Program-made: the position numbers and the translations under genes | Part shown: positions 40,577 to 49,032 of the stretch, piece after piece | How positions within the stretch are numbered: position 1 is the stretch's first letter | Layout: every line of letters starts with the position of its first letter | DNA from: Hymenobacter jejuensis | GTDB lineage: Bacteria; Bacteroidota; Bacteroidia; Cytophagales; Hymenobacteraceae | Length of the DNA stretch: 64,000 nt | Direction: 5' to 3' | Assembly: GCF_006337165.1 (NCBI RefSeq) | Contig: NZ_CP040896.1 | Location: forward strand, 4,340,001 to 4,404,000 | Notes under the pieces: model-generated | Databases searched by the model: none | Told to the model about the DNA's origin: nothing | Seen by the model: the letters and a program-made list of their open reading frames with translations, nothing else

Positions 40577-40753
40577 ATGCGTACCAAAGGCCTTTTTAAC
40601 CTCGGACCCGTTTTCGGTTATTTCTTCCGCAAAAACGATCCGAACCGGCATAGCAACTTCAACCTGCGCACGATGCATTTCATCAACAAGCTGAGCATGG
40701 CCATGTTCTTGGTTGGCTTCTTGGTGCTGATTTATCGTTGGTTTATTCGCTAA
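40577..40753 (+). CDS. Small conserved membrane protein (DUF6728-like)
   Basis: A 58-residue protein with one C-terminal membrane helix (about 38-56, MAMFLVGFLVLIYRWF). The segment FGYFFRKNDPNRHSNFNLRT followed by MHFINKLS is strongly conserved in Bacteroidota, as I recall as DUF6728. ATG 40577 is chosen by that conservation. It is followed by the MmcQ/YjbR gene after 12 nt, so they form an operon. Confidence 0.75.
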   Translation: MRTKGLFNLGPVFGYFFRKNDPNRHSNFNLRTMHFINKLSMAMFLVGFLVLIYRWFIR

Positions 40754-40765
40754 GTCTCTCTGGCA

Positions 40766-41125
40766 ATGAACATTGAGGATTTCCGCGACTACTGCTTGCT
40801 GAAACCCGGTGTTGTCGAAGATACCCCCTTCGACCTGGACACGCTCGTGTTCAAAGTTGGCGGTAAGATCTTCGCCCTCACCGACATTAGCACATTTGGA
40901 AGCGTTAATCTGAAGTGTGACCCGGAGCGTGCTATTCAGCTTCGTGAGGAGTACGATTACGTACTGCCGGGTTATCACATGAACAAGAAACACTGGAATA
41001 CCATCCTCATCGGCACTGGTGTCAGCGACCGCCAGTTGCGGGAATGGGTTGATCATTCCTACGAGTTGGTGTTGAAATCCTTGCCCAAGGCCAAGCGCGA
41101 AGCTGCCGCCGGCCCCGAGGAATAA
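40766..41125 (+). CDS. MmcQ/YjbR family protein
   Basis: A 119-residue cytoplasmic protein of the YjbR (CyaY-like fold, double-wing DNA-binding) family; signatures are MNIEDFRDYCLLKPGVVEDT PFD, VGGKIFALTDI, and the C-terminal PGYHMNKKHWNTILI. The structural similarity to DNA-binding proteins is known from E. coli YjbR; the biological role is unproven. Confidence 0.9.
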   Translation: MNIEDFRDYCLLKPGVVEDTPFDLDTLVFKVGGKIFALTDISTFGSVNLKCDPERAIQLREEYDYVLPGYHMNKKHWNTILIGTGVSDRQLREWVDHSYELVLKSLPKAKREAAAGPEE

Positions 41126-41144
41126 AGCGTTGATTATCCGAATA

Positions 41145-41186
41145 ATAGAAAAAGCCCGTGGCATTGCTGCCACGGGCTTTTTCTAT
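41145..41186. terminator. Strong terminator after the YjbR-like gene
   Basis: Perfect 19-bp arms (41145-41163, 41168-41186; GCCCGTGGCA core) with a 4-nt loop; A- and T-runs on both sides. Confidence 0.92.
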
Positions 41187-41230
41187 TGTCAGTACCTCAC
41201 TTGCTGAGCATTGTCCTGTAACCCACCCGC

Positions 41231-41258
41231 CTGTCATCCTGAGCTTGCGAAGGACCTT
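41231..41258. repeat. Single arm of palindromic family A
   Basis: CTGTCATCCTGAGCTTGCGA plus AGGACCTT corresponds to the arms of the element at 20761-20862. It directly precedes a family B element. Confidence 0.7.
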
Positions 41259-41284
41259 ATCACGGCAGAACAGACAAAAAGGCG

Positions 41285-41378
41285 GTCATGCAGAGCGGAA
41301 GCGAAGCATCTTGCTCGCTGACATCAGGTTACCAACTCAACGAAGCGGTAAAGATGCTTCGCTTCCGCTCTGCATGAT
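41285..41378. repeat. REP/MITE-like palindromic element, family B
   Basis: 28-bp arms at 41285-41312 and 41351-41378 are near-perfect inverted copies (GTCATGCAGAGCGGAAGCGA). The 38-nt spacer shares CAACGAAG-GGTAA with the spacer of the element at 58377-58476 in the opposite orientation, so the two are homologous. It lies between the yjbR and leuS gene ends. Confidence 0.85.
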
Positions 41379-41391
41379 GTTCTTGTATTGT

Positions 41392-41414
41392 AAATTATTG
41401 ATTATTAATAACTT
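41392..41414. repeat. 23-bp palindrome, copy at the leuS stop (3 mismatches)
   Basis: It deviates at positions 5, 15 and 19; the right end overlaps the leuS stop codon. Confidence 0.6.
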
Positions 41415-44199
41415 ACAGAACAACGTTTACCATGCGGCCGGGAACTACGATTACTTTCTTCGGGGTTTTGCCCTCGCCGAATTTCTCAAATACCTCAGAG
41501 GCAAGTACTTCCTGCTCGATGTCGCTGGCGGGCGCGGAGGCGGCGAACGTCATTTTGCCGCGCATCTTGCCGTTGAACGCAATCGGATACTCCACCGTGT
41601 CTTCGGCCAAGTATTTCTCCTCAAAAGCCGGGAACTGCGCCGTACTAATGCTGCCCGCTTCGTGGCCCAGTTCCTGCCACAGCTCTTCGGCCAAGTGCGG
41701 CGCGTAGGGCGACAGGATGATGGTCAGCGGCTCCAGAATCGCACGTTTGTGCGTGCTTAGGGCCGTGAGCTCGTTCACGCAGATCATGAATGTGCTCACC
41801 GACGTGTTGAAGGAGAACCGCTCGATATCCTCCTGTGCCTTCCGAATGGCTTTGTGCAAGGCCTTCAGCTCGGCGGCGGTTGGAGCTTCGTCAGTTACGG
41901 CGAAAGCACCGTCTTCGGGGTGGAACAGGCGCCAGAGCTTCTTCAGGAAGTTCGAAACGCCGCTCATGCCGCTGGTATTCCACGGCTTGAACTGCTCCAG
42001 CGGGCCGAGGAACATCTCGTACATACGCAACGCGTCGGCGCCGTACCGCTCAATGAGGTCGTCGGGGTTGACTACATTGTGCTTCGACTTCGACATCTTC
42101 TCGACTTCCCAGCCACAAACATAGCGGCCGTCCTCTTCGGTAATGAACACCGCATCAGCGTAGTCTTCGCGCCACTTGCGGAAGGCTTCCACGTCGAGCA
42201 CATCGTTGCTGTCTACCAAGCTCACATCAGCATGCAAAGCAGTGGTTTCGTGTTGATTTTTCTTGGAAAGCGTTACAAACTCATTCGTACCGTTGATCCG
42301 ATACACAAAGTTTGAGCGGCCCAAAATCATCCCTTGGTTGATGAGCTTCTGGAACGGCTCGTTGCCGCTTACAATGCCTAGGTCCTTTAGGAACAGATAC
42401 CAGAAGCGGGAGTAGAGCAAGTGACCCGTAGCGTGCTCTGCGCCACCCATATATAAATCGACATTGCCCCAGTACTGTTCTGCTTCCTGGCCCACAAAAC
42501 GCTCGTTGTTGTGCGGGTCCATGTAGCGGAGGTAGTACCACGACGAGCCAGCCCAACCGGGCATCGTGCTCAGCTCGTAATCGTACTGGCCCTTGTACTT
42601 CCAGTCCTTGGCGCGGCCCAGGGGGGGCTCGCCGGTTTCGGTAGGCTTGTACTCATCGATTTCGGGCAGCACGAGCGGCAAATCGGCTTCGGCCACGCCG
42701 TAGGCGGTGCCGTCTTTGTAATAGATCGGGATGGGCTCGCCCCAGTAGCGCTGGCGGCCAAAAATGGCGTCGCGCAACCGGAAATTAACTTTGCCTTTGC
42801 CGAGGTTATGCTCTTCCAGCCAGCTAATCAGCTTGTCGGTAGCCTCTTTGTAAGTGAGGCCGTTGATAATGCCGGAGTTGATGTAGCGGCCTTCCTTAGT
42901 TGGATCGGCCTGGTGCTCAATGTCTTTCTGGGCGTCGGTTACCTGAATGATGGGCAGGTCGAAGTGCTTGGCAAACAGGTAGTCGCGCTGGTCGCCGGAA
43001 GGAACGGCCATCACGGCGCCCGTGCCGTAGCCGGCCAGCACGTAGTCGGCCAGCCACACCGGCACGGGCTCGCCGCTGACGGGATTCAGGGCGTAGCTGC
43101 CCGTAAATACGCCCGAAACGGTTTTGGTATCGGCCATGCGGTCGCGCTCCGAGCGGTGCTTGCTCTGCGTCACGTAGGCTTCTACGGCTTCGCGCTGTTC
43201 GGGCGTGGTGAGCTGTGCAGCTAGCTCATGCTCAGGGGCTAACACCATGAACGTGGCGCCATAAATGGTATCGACGCGCGTGGTATAAACCTTGATGCTC
43301 TGGTTTGGGTCGTTCTGGAGCGGGAAGATCACTTCCGCGCCCACCGAGCGGCCAATCCAGTTGCGCTGCATCTCCTTCACCGCGTCCGGCCAGTCGATCG
43401 TGTCGAGGCCCTGCAACAGGCGGTCGGCGTAGGCCGTGATGCGCAGGTTCCATTGCGGCATCAAGCGCCGCTCGACGGGGTAGCCGCCGCGCTCCGAAAG
43501 CCCGTCTTTTACCTCGTCGTTCGAGAGCACCGTACCCAGCGCCGGGCACCAGTTCACATACGTATCCGATTGATAGGCAAGGCGATACGGATGCACTGCT
43601 GCAAGGCGCTGCTTTTCGCTCATCATCTGCCACTGACCAGCCGAAAACTCGTGGCGATCTTCCTCGTCGCCAGCGGCGCGGATGCCGGCGCTGCCGTTCT
43701 GCTCAAACTTGTCGAGCAGCGTTTTGATGGGCTCGGCGCGGTCGGTGTCGAGGTTGTACCAGGCGTTGAACAGCTTTAGGAAGATCCACTGCGTCCACTT
43801 GTAGTAGCTGGGGTCGGAGGTGCGCACTTCGCGGCTCCAATCATAGCTAAAACCCAGCGACGACAACTGCTCGATGTAACGGGCTATGTTTTCGCGGGTC
43901 GTTTTTTCGGGGTGCTGGCCGGTCTGGATGGCGTACTGCTCGGCGGGCAGGCCAAACGAGTCGAAACCCATGGGATGCAGCACGTTAAAGCCCTGCAAGC
44001 GCTTGAATCGCGTAACAATATCGGAGGCAATGTAGCCCAGCGGGTGCCCCACGTGCAGGCCAGCGCCCGACGGGTACGGGAACATGTCGAGGACGTAGTA
44101 CTTGGGCTTATCCGATTGATTATCAGCCTTAAACGTATTATGTTCTTTCCAGTGGGCTTGCCACTTTTTCTCAATTTCCTCCGGACGGTATGCGGGCAT
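41413..44199 (-). CDS. leuS: Leucyl-tRNA synthetase
   Basis: A 928-residue class I synthetase charging tRNA-Leu. The HIGH motif is HVGH (49-52, in PYPSGAGLHVGHPLGY), and KMSKS is at 701-705. An editing (CP1) domain lies between, with GTGAVMAVPSGDQRDYLFAK, and an anticodon-binding domain at the C-terminus. Full length, no defects. It carries an internal TTGATTATCA core of the 23-bp motif near its 5' end (44116), which may be chance. Confidence 0.98.
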   Translation of the reverse strand: MPAYRPEEIEKKWQAHWKEHNTFKADNQSDKPKYYVLDMFPYPSGAGLHVGHPLGYIASDIVTRFKRLQGFNVLHPMGFDSFGLPAEQYAIQTGQHPEKTTRENIARYIEQLSSLGFSYDWSREVRTSDPSYYKWTQWIFLKLFNAWYNLDTDRAEPIKTLLDKFEQNGSAGIRAAGDEEDRHEFSAGQWQMMSEKQRLAAVHPYRLAYQSDTYVNWCPALGTVLSNDEVKDGLSERGGYPVERRLMPQWNLRITAYADRLLQGLDTIDWPDAVKEMQRNWIGRSVGAEVIFPLQNDPNQSIKVYTTRVDTIYGATFMVLAPEHELAAQLTTPEQREAVEAYVTQSKHRSERDRMADTKTVSGVFTGSYALNPVSGEPVPVWLADYVLAGYGTGAVMAVPSGDQRDYLFAKHFDLPIIQVTDAQKDIEHQADPTKEGRYINSGIINGLTYKEATDKLISWLEEHNLGKGKVNFRLRDAIFGRQRYWGEPIPIYYKDGTAYGVAEADLPLVLPEIDEYKPTETGEPPLGRAKDWKYKGQYDYELSTMPGWAGSSWYYLRYMDPHNNERFVGQEAEQYWGNVDLYMGGAEHATGHLLYSRFWYLFLKDLGIVSGNEPFQKLINQGMILGRSNFVYRINGTNEFVTLSKKNQHETTALHADVSLVDSNDVLDVEAFRKWREDYADAVFITEEDGRYVCGWEVEKMSKSKHNVVNPDDLIERYGADALRMYEMFLGPLEQFKPWNTSGMSGVSNFLKKLWRLFHPEDGAFAVTDEAPTAAELKALHKAIRKAQEDIERFSFNTSVSTFMICVNELTALSTHKRAILEPLTIILSPYAPHLAEELWQELGHEAGSISTAQFPAFEEKYLAEDTVEYPIAFNGKMRGKMTFAASAPASDIEQEVLASEVFEKFGEGKTPKKVIVVPGRMVNVVL

Positions 44200-44283
44200 G
44201 GGGCTAGGGTTTGTCCATTCGTATATGGATCGCGAAATTACGGGTAATTGCCGTAGCGTGGTAGGGCGGCTCTGCCGAAGCTC

Positions 44284-44988
44284 TTACAGTAGCCGTTGGC
44301 CGTTCCAGGTGCCTTCCGTTTTCAGCACCCGGAAACGGGCAAACAACTCTTCTTTGTACCACTGCTCGGCGCGCGTGCGCTGAATGACTTCGCGGTGCAA
44401 AGGGCCACGGTAGGCGTACTGCTGCATGGCCTCCGCCGATTCCCAGAGGCTAAACGTCGCTTGCCGCACCAACGGCAGCTCGCCCAGCCCGATCGAGGCC
44501 AACAGGCCCGAAGCTTCGGCCAGCGCGGTGCTCGTTTGGGGCACAAACTTCCAGAAGCGCGGGGCCTTCAGCAGCCGAATCGAAGCCCGCGTCAGGACCG
44601 CAACGGGCCCGTCAGCAGAATCCTTGGCCATTGCTTCTGCTTGATACTCAAAGGGATTGACGCCGTCCCAGAGGCCGTGGGAGCGAAGCGGTGCCAGATA
44701 CGCCGTCCAGATTTCTTGGCAGCGCCGCTCGTATATTTGATACAGGGCATGGCCGCCGAAAAAAGCGGCGGCGGCTTCCTCCGATTCCCACACGGCCATC
44801 ATCCCGTAACGGTGAAAATTGGGCGTCAGGCCAAAACCTTGTCCCTTGCCGCTGCCAAACAGCTTAAAAAAACGCAGCCCCGGCACTCGTTGCAGCTGCG
44901 GCGGCGAAGTGCCCATCTGGGCCAATCCCCAACGGACGTTGCCAGGCGCTAAGCCAAAAAGCGTAAGGGTGGTGAGCGGAGAAGGCAA
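44284..44988 (-). CDS. CrtA-like (spheroidene monooxygenase family) protein
   Basis: A 234-residue protein resembling CrtA, the haem-dependent carotenoid ketolase of purple bacteria: WGLAQMGTSP...VPGLRFFKLFGSGKGQGF near the N-terminus, PVAVLTRASIRLLKAPRFWK in the middle and LPLVRQATFSLWESAEAMQQ YAYRGPLHREVIQRTR near the end. Hymenobacter relatives are red through ketocarotenoids, so a role in carotenoid 2-ketolation or a related step is plausible. No other crt gene is in the window. The start is TTG 44988; a -7 box 29 nt upstream supports it. Confidence 0.75.
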   Translation of the reverse strand: MPSPLTTLTLFGLAPGNVRWGLAQMGTSPPQLQRVPGLRFFKLFGSGKGQGFGLTPNFHRYGMMAVWESEEAAAAFFGGHALYQIYERRCQEIWTAYLAPLRSHGLWDGVNPFEYQAEAMAKDSADGPVAVLTRASIRLLKAPRFWKFVPQTSTALAEASGLLASIGLGELPLVRQATFSLWESAEAMQQYAYRGPLHREVIQRTRAEQWYKEELFARFRVLKTEGTWNGQRLL

Positions 44989-45017
44989 GAAGGAGGAGCG
45001 TTATACCAAAGTGTAGG

Positions 45018-45025
45018 CAAATGTA
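45018..45025 (-). promoter_or_regulatory. -7 box of the CrtA-like gene
   Basis: The minus strand has TACATTTG, 29 nt before the TTG start. Confidence 0.5.
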
Positions 45026-45087
45026 GGAAGGCAGACTCGCGTCTTTGCAAGGGCTGCTCAAACGAAACTGGTTTGCTGCTAATGCAA

Positions 45088-45118
45088 CAAAAAAGGATCG
45101 GAATTGCTTCCGATCCTT
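45088..45118 (-). terminator. Terminator of the general stress protein gene
   Basis: Stem AAGGATCGGAA / TTCCGATCCTT (45093-45103, 45108-45118) with 4-nt loop; on the minus strand followed by a U-run. Confidence 0.88.
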
Positions 45119-45143
45119 CTATAATCATCAGTAAATCAAGTAA

Positions 45144-45650
45144 TTATGGATTTACTTTTGCGTGCTCGTCGCCGGTTGGCTGGTAGCGCTCGCCGGTAGT
45201 CACGGCTTTGACATAGCCAAAAGCCCGCACCAACAGGCTGCTGGGCTGATCCCAATACTCGCCGCGGTCGATGTCGATGCGCAGCAAGGCGATGTTGGGA
45301 TCCTCCTGGCCTTTGGGGAACCAGGCTCGCAGGCCTTCCGACCAGTATTTCTTGATCAGCTCCTTGTCGGATGTGACCGTAGCCTTGCCGGAAATCGACA
45401 CGTACAGGTTATCGTCGGGTTTGGAATAGCCCAGATTAACGTGGTTTTCTTTGCGAACCTCGTAAATCTTGGCGGAGTCTTTTTCGGTAAAAAACCACAG
45501 CGTGCCGTCTTTTTCCGGCTCCTGGGTGTACATCGGGCGGCTATGCAGGGTGCCGTCCTCGTCGTAGGTGGTCAGCATCGCAATCTTGATGTCTTTGATT
45601 CTCTCAATCAATTTCGTGACATCGTTACTGACAGCAACTTGTTCGGCCAT
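45144..45650 (-). CDS. Pyridoxamine-phosphate-oxidase-like general stress protein
   Basis: A 168-residue split-barrel flavin-binding protein of the general stress protein 26 type: IKIAMLTTYDEDGTLHSRPM, DGTLWFFTEKDSAKI, and EYWDQPSSLLVRAFGYVKA. Members bind FMN, FAD or F420 and are often stress-induced; the reaction is unknown. The stop codon overlaps a perfect right half-site (ATCAAGTAATT, 45135-45145) of the 23-bp palindrome. Confidence 0.87.
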   Translation of the reverse strand: MAEQVAVSNDVTKLIERIKDIKIAMLTTYDEDGTLHSRPMYTQEPEKDGTLWFFTEKDSAKIYEVRKENHVNLGYSKPDDNLYVSISGKATVTSDKELIKKYWSEGLRAWFPKGQEDPNIALLRIDIDRGEYWDQPSSLLVRAFGYVKAVTTGERYQPTGDEHAKVNP

Positions 45651-45741
45651 GACAGGGGTGTTTTGGTAGTGGAGGATAGTCCACAGAAGTACGGCCCTGC
45701 TGCCTGAAGGTTCTGTTTCAGCGGGTTCGCCGCCGGTAGAG

Positions 45742-45749
45742 TACCTTTG
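45742..45749 (+). promoter_or_regulatory. -7 box of acpH, probably leaderless
   Basis: TACCTTTG-AACCC-GTG: the box ends 5 nt before the GTG start, so the transcript probably begins at the start codon. Confidence 0.5.
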
Positions 45750-45754
45750 AACCC

Positions 45755-46345
45755 GTGAATTTTCTGGCGCACCTCTACCTTTCCGGCTCCGACGACCCCG
45801 ACTTGCTCCTCGGCAACTTCATCGCTGACTCGGTGCCTGGCCGGCAGCTCGAAAAGTATGCGCCCGGCATTCAGCGCGGCATTCGGCTGCACCGCCACAT
45901 CGATACCTTCACCGACCAGCACCCGGTGGTGCGCCGCGCTACGCTGCGGCTGCGCGAGGCGGGCTACGGCAAGTACTCCGGTGTTATTTCCGACGTGTTT
46001 TTCGACCACTTCTTGGCCCGCAACTTCAGCGAGTTCTCCAGCGTGCCCTTGGCTGAGTTTTGCCAGCGCGCCTATGCATTGCTCACGCGCCGGGCTGCTG
46101 AGTTGCCGGAGCGGGTGCAGCATTTCCTGCCCTACATGGTGCAGCACAACTGGCTCTTGCACTACGCTGATTTTGAAGGTATTGCGGCATCGCTTCGTGG
46201 CTTGAGCCGCCGCGCTTCGCCGGGCTCAGGCATGGAAACAGCCGTGGAAGAGCTAAAGCTGCAGTACGCAGCCTATGAAGCGGATTTTCGGGAGTTTTTT
46301 CCGGAATTGCAGGCGGAAGTAGAGCTAAGAGGTTCAACTACTTAA
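45755..46345 (+). CDS. acpH: Acyl carrier protein phosphodiesterase
   Basis: A 196-residue HD-like hydrolase that removes the 4'-phosphopantetheine arm from ACP. Conserved pieces are MNFLAHLYLSGSDDPDLLLG NFIADSV, GIRLHRHIDTFTDQHPVVRR and SGVISDVFFDHFLARNF, giving the His/Asp metal ligands. The start is GTG 45755, which is where the family begins (MNFLAHLYL). The immediate upstream -7 box suggests a leaderless mRNA. Confidence 0.9.
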   Translation: MNFLAHLYLSGSDDPDLLLGNFIADSVPGRQLEKYAPGIQRGIRLHRHIDTFTDQHPVVRRATLRLREAGYGKYSGVISDVFFDHFLARNFSEFSSVPLAEFCQRAYALLTRRAAELPERVQHFLPYMVQHNWLLHYADFEGIAASLRGLSRRASPGSGMETAVEELKLQYAAYEADFREFFPELQAEVELRGSTT

Positions 46346-46420
46346 TCGCAAGAATTCTTGTGTGAGTAACATTGCGCTGAACCCGCGCTAGGTATGGGGG
46401 TATACATACTCTTGCATGCA

Positions 46421-46834
46421 TCAATTCTTCTCCCATTTGATAAAGAAATACCAATAGTCGTTTCTGGGATCTTCGTACAGGGTGGCCTCACCCCACGCGA
46501 AGGTGTTCTTCGCTTGCAGTCCCATTGCAGCCAGTATGGTACGTAATTGCGTATGCTGCTCACTACGGGGCGGACCAGTAGCCAAATCACTTGAGTTAAG
46601 GATTATGGAGACACTCTGCACGCTGTGGCTCCGGAAAAGCGCTGAGAGCACCAAGTTCTCATCTGCTTGGTTTGGGGTCGGAACGAAGCCTAGTCTTTCC
46701 CATTCTCCGTTTTGGGTTAACGGGCGTAGTGCTCCTTTCCCGCTTAGTTTATCGGTCAGCGATAGCAAAGTTTCGTGCTTGGAGAGCACGATATTATAAA
46801 TATTTAGATTCCCAGCGGCAGCATCTAGTATCAT
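46421..46834 (-). CDS. Hypothetical protein, AT-rich gene
   Basis: A 137-residue soluble protein (ILDAAAGNLNIYNIVLSKHE ... LGFVPTPNQADENLVLSALF ... AWGEATLYEDPRNDYWYFFI KWEKN). The composition is less GC-rich than its neighbours. No family recognised; the size, solitary position and aromatic C-terminus are reminiscent of orphan immunity proteins, but this is a guess. ATG 46834 is chosen because the longer frame would run through the terminator of the upstream gene. Confidence 0.55.
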   Translation of the reverse strand: MILDAAAGNLNIYNIVLSKHETLLSLTDKLSGKGALRPLTQNGEWERLGFVPTPNQADENLVLSALFRSHSVQSVSIILNSSDLATGPPRSEQHTQLRTILAAMGLQAKNTFAWGEATLYEDPRNDYWYFFIKWEKN

Positions 46835-46856
46835 ATTCCTTCTAGATAATTTGAAT

Positions 46857-46885
46857 AAAAAACGGGGCCTATAGCCCCGTTTTTT
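46857..46885 (-). terminator. Terminator of the SlyD-like gene
   Basis: Perfect arms AAAAAACGGGGC / GCCCCGTTTTTT around CTATA. Confidence 0.92.
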
Positions 46886-46904
46886 CAACTCACGAAAGTA
46901 ACTT

Positions 46905-47420
46905 CTAATGGTGATGCCCGCCTTCGCCATGTACGTGGCCGTGCTCTAGCTCTTCCTGAGTGGCTTCGCGCACCGACTGCACCTGGCCGTCGAAGTGCAT
47001 GACCATGCCGGCGAGGGGGTGGTTGAAGTCCATCTGCACTTCGTCGGGGCCGATGGCGACTATTTTGCCCTGCATGTGGTTGCCTTGGTTGTCGGCCATG
47101 GGCAGGTAGTTGCCTACTTGCAGCATTTCCTCGTCCATCTGGCCGTCGATTTCAAATACCTGCTTCGGGATTTTCACCAAAGCTTGCTCGTCGTAGTCGC
47201 CGTAGGCTTGCTCGGGCGTGAGGGAGAAGCTAAAGGCATCGCCGTCGCTTTTGCCATCTAGTTGATGCTCAAACTCTTCTGGCAAGCCGCTCTGGCCGAA
47301 CAAAAAGACCATGGGACTGTCGGCTTCCGCCGATTCGACGAGCACTTTCTGGTTGTTTTCGTCAGTCACGCTCAGGTCGTAGGTGATCGTGACGACTTTG
47401 TTGGGGCTGATTTGGGCCAT
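46905..47420 (-). CDS. SlyD-like FKBP peptidyl-prolyl isomerase with His-rich tail
   Basis: A 171-residue FKBP-type isomerase with the SlyD order: FKBP half (VVTITYDLSVTDENNQKVLV), insert-in-flap domain (about 70-120) and FKBP end (QMDFNHPLAGMVMHFDGQVQ). The C-terminus HGHVHGEGGHHH is a metal-binding His tail as in E. coli SlyD, which delivers nickel. No signal peptide, so cytoplasmic. It is monocistronic, with a strong terminator. Confidence 0.93.
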   Translation of the reverse strand: MAQISPNKVVTITYDLSVTDENNQKVLVESAEADSPMVFLFGQSGLPEEFEHQLDGKSDGDAFSFSLTPEQAYGDYDEQALVKIPKQVFEIDGQMDEEMLQVGNYLPMADNQGNHMQGKIVAIGPDEVQMDFNHPLAGMVMHFDGQVQSVREATQEELEHGHVHGEGGHHH

Positions 47421-47673
47421 AAATAGGGGTGGACCGCGGTCCGGGTGAGAGGTTGAAAGAAAGGTTTCGGGCGGCTAGTTACGGAAATGACGCCGGATTC
47501 GTGGGCATCCTGTCCTTGTTAGATAAGAACCTGGAAATCTTACGTTTTCCTACGCAAGATTTTGGCATTTGGCTAACTGGCTCACGGCTATTGCGTTAAG
47601 CAGAACATTAAAACTGATTAACAATATGTTAGGCTGCGTTGCTGTAACGCGCAGAGTATCAACCGCTACACCC

Positions 47674-48801
47674 ATGAACCAAACCCTGACCGCGCTGCTG
47701 CTGGGCGGCGCTCTGTTGGCCGGCTGCCAGCAAAAGAAAAACACCCCCGAACAAGCCAGCCAGGCCGCCGCTACCGATTCGGCGGTAGCCGCAACCGACA
47801 CGGCCGCCCGCGTGGGCAAGCCGGTATTGCTGCACACGCTGCCCGACCAATACAACACACCCGATGGCCTCGCGCTGGCGCCCAACGGCAGCCTGATCCT
47901 GTCCGTTCCGAACCTGGCCGACAACAAATACCCGGCGGTGCTGCTCGAAATGACCGACGACACCATCAAGCCCTATCTCACCAACCTGCCCGTGCAGCCC
48001 GATACCAAGCACGCCGCCCCCATGGATTTGGCTTTTGGGCCCGATGGTAACCTGTATTATGCTGAAAATCAGTATGAAAACGACAAGAATTTCAAATCGC
48101 GGCTGATGCGCGTGCGCGTGCAAAACGGCAAGCCTGGCGCCGTAGAAACCGTGGTCGACAACTTCGCGCTGGCTAACGCTGTGGTGTGGAAAGGCAATAC
48201 GATCTATGTAACTGATAGTCAATGGGATATGCCCAACGACGACAAGGGTAGCGCCATTTTGCGTTTCACGCTCGCCGAACTAAACAAAGGCCCCGTGCAC
48301 CTGAAGCCCAAAACGATGGACCCGCACGTGCTGACTACCTTCACGACGGCCGTGAACGAGACCGGCGTGGACAACGGCGCCGACGGCCTCGACTACGACA
48401 GCAAAGGCAACTTCTACACCGGCTCCTTCGGCGATGGCACCTTCTACAAAGTCACGCTCAAGCCCGATGGCAGCCTCGCCAAAAAGGAAGCCATGACGCT
48501 GAAAGGCAAGAAGATACCCTGCATCGATGGCCTCATTATCGACCGCACAACCGATAAGGCGTACGTCTGCAATTCGCGCGAAAACGCCATTGAAATCATC
48601 AATCTGGCCGATGGCACCGTCACGACGCTGGCCCAAAACGGCGACACCGACGGCCAGAACGGCTTGCTCGATCAGCCTGCCGAAGTGCTGCTGAAGGGCA
48701 ACCGTTTGTATATCAGTGATTTTGACAAGCCCGAAAAGAAGTTCGTCAACCAGAAGTCCGATGCCCCGCACACGATGTCCTACATCGACGTGCCGAAGTA
48801 G
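47674..48801 (+). CDS. SMP-30/gluconolactonase-like lipoprotein
   Basis: A 375-residue precursor with lipobox LLAGC (MNQTLTALLLGGALLAGCQQ, Cys18), a low-complexity linker and a six-bladed propeller typical of the SMP-30/LRE family (NTPDGLALAPNGSLILSVPN, AAPMDLAFGPDGNLYYAENQ, NGADGLDYDSKGNFYTGSFG). It may hydrolyse a sugar lactone or simply bind a ligand at the outer membrane. ATG 47674 is the start that yields the signal peptide. Confidence 0.87.
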   Translation: MNQTLTALLLGGALLAGCQQKKNTPEQASQAAATDSAVAATDTAARVGKPVLLHTLPDQYNTPDGLALAPNGSLILSVPNLADNKYPAVLLEMTDDTIKPYLTNLPVQPDTKHAAPMDLAFGPDGNLYYAENQYENDKNFKSRLMRVRVQNGKPGAVETVVDNFALANAVVWKGNTIYVTDSQWDMPNDDKGSAILRFTLAELNKGPVHLKPKTMDPHVLTTFTTAVNETGVDNGADGLDYDSKGNFYTGSFGDGTFYKVTLKPDGSLAKKEAMTLKGKKIPCIDGLIIDRTTDKAYVCNSRENAIEIINLADGTVTTLAQNGDTDGQNGLLDQPAEVLLKGNRLYISDFDKPEKKFVNQKSDAPHTMSYIDVPK

Positions 48802-49032
48802 ACGCAAATAAGGGGCAATGCTTATACCCACCATTCATTCTGTAACCATGTGTATATCTGCAGTTTGTATAGAATCTATGCGCGAGTGGTAACCTCTAGA
48901 GTACAGAGTACGCGGCTGGGAAATTCCTTTGCGCGCTGACAAAAGCAGACGGTTATGGTTCAGGTGATAGGTAACGGATAAGCTGTTATCTTGAAACAAG
49001 TAAGTTTCAGCAGGTTATAACCCCTTGTACCG

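Noticed and set aside
47256..47278. Site in the SlyD-like gene with four mismatches to the palindrome
   Set aside because: It is within the conserved coding sequence and too degenerate to count.
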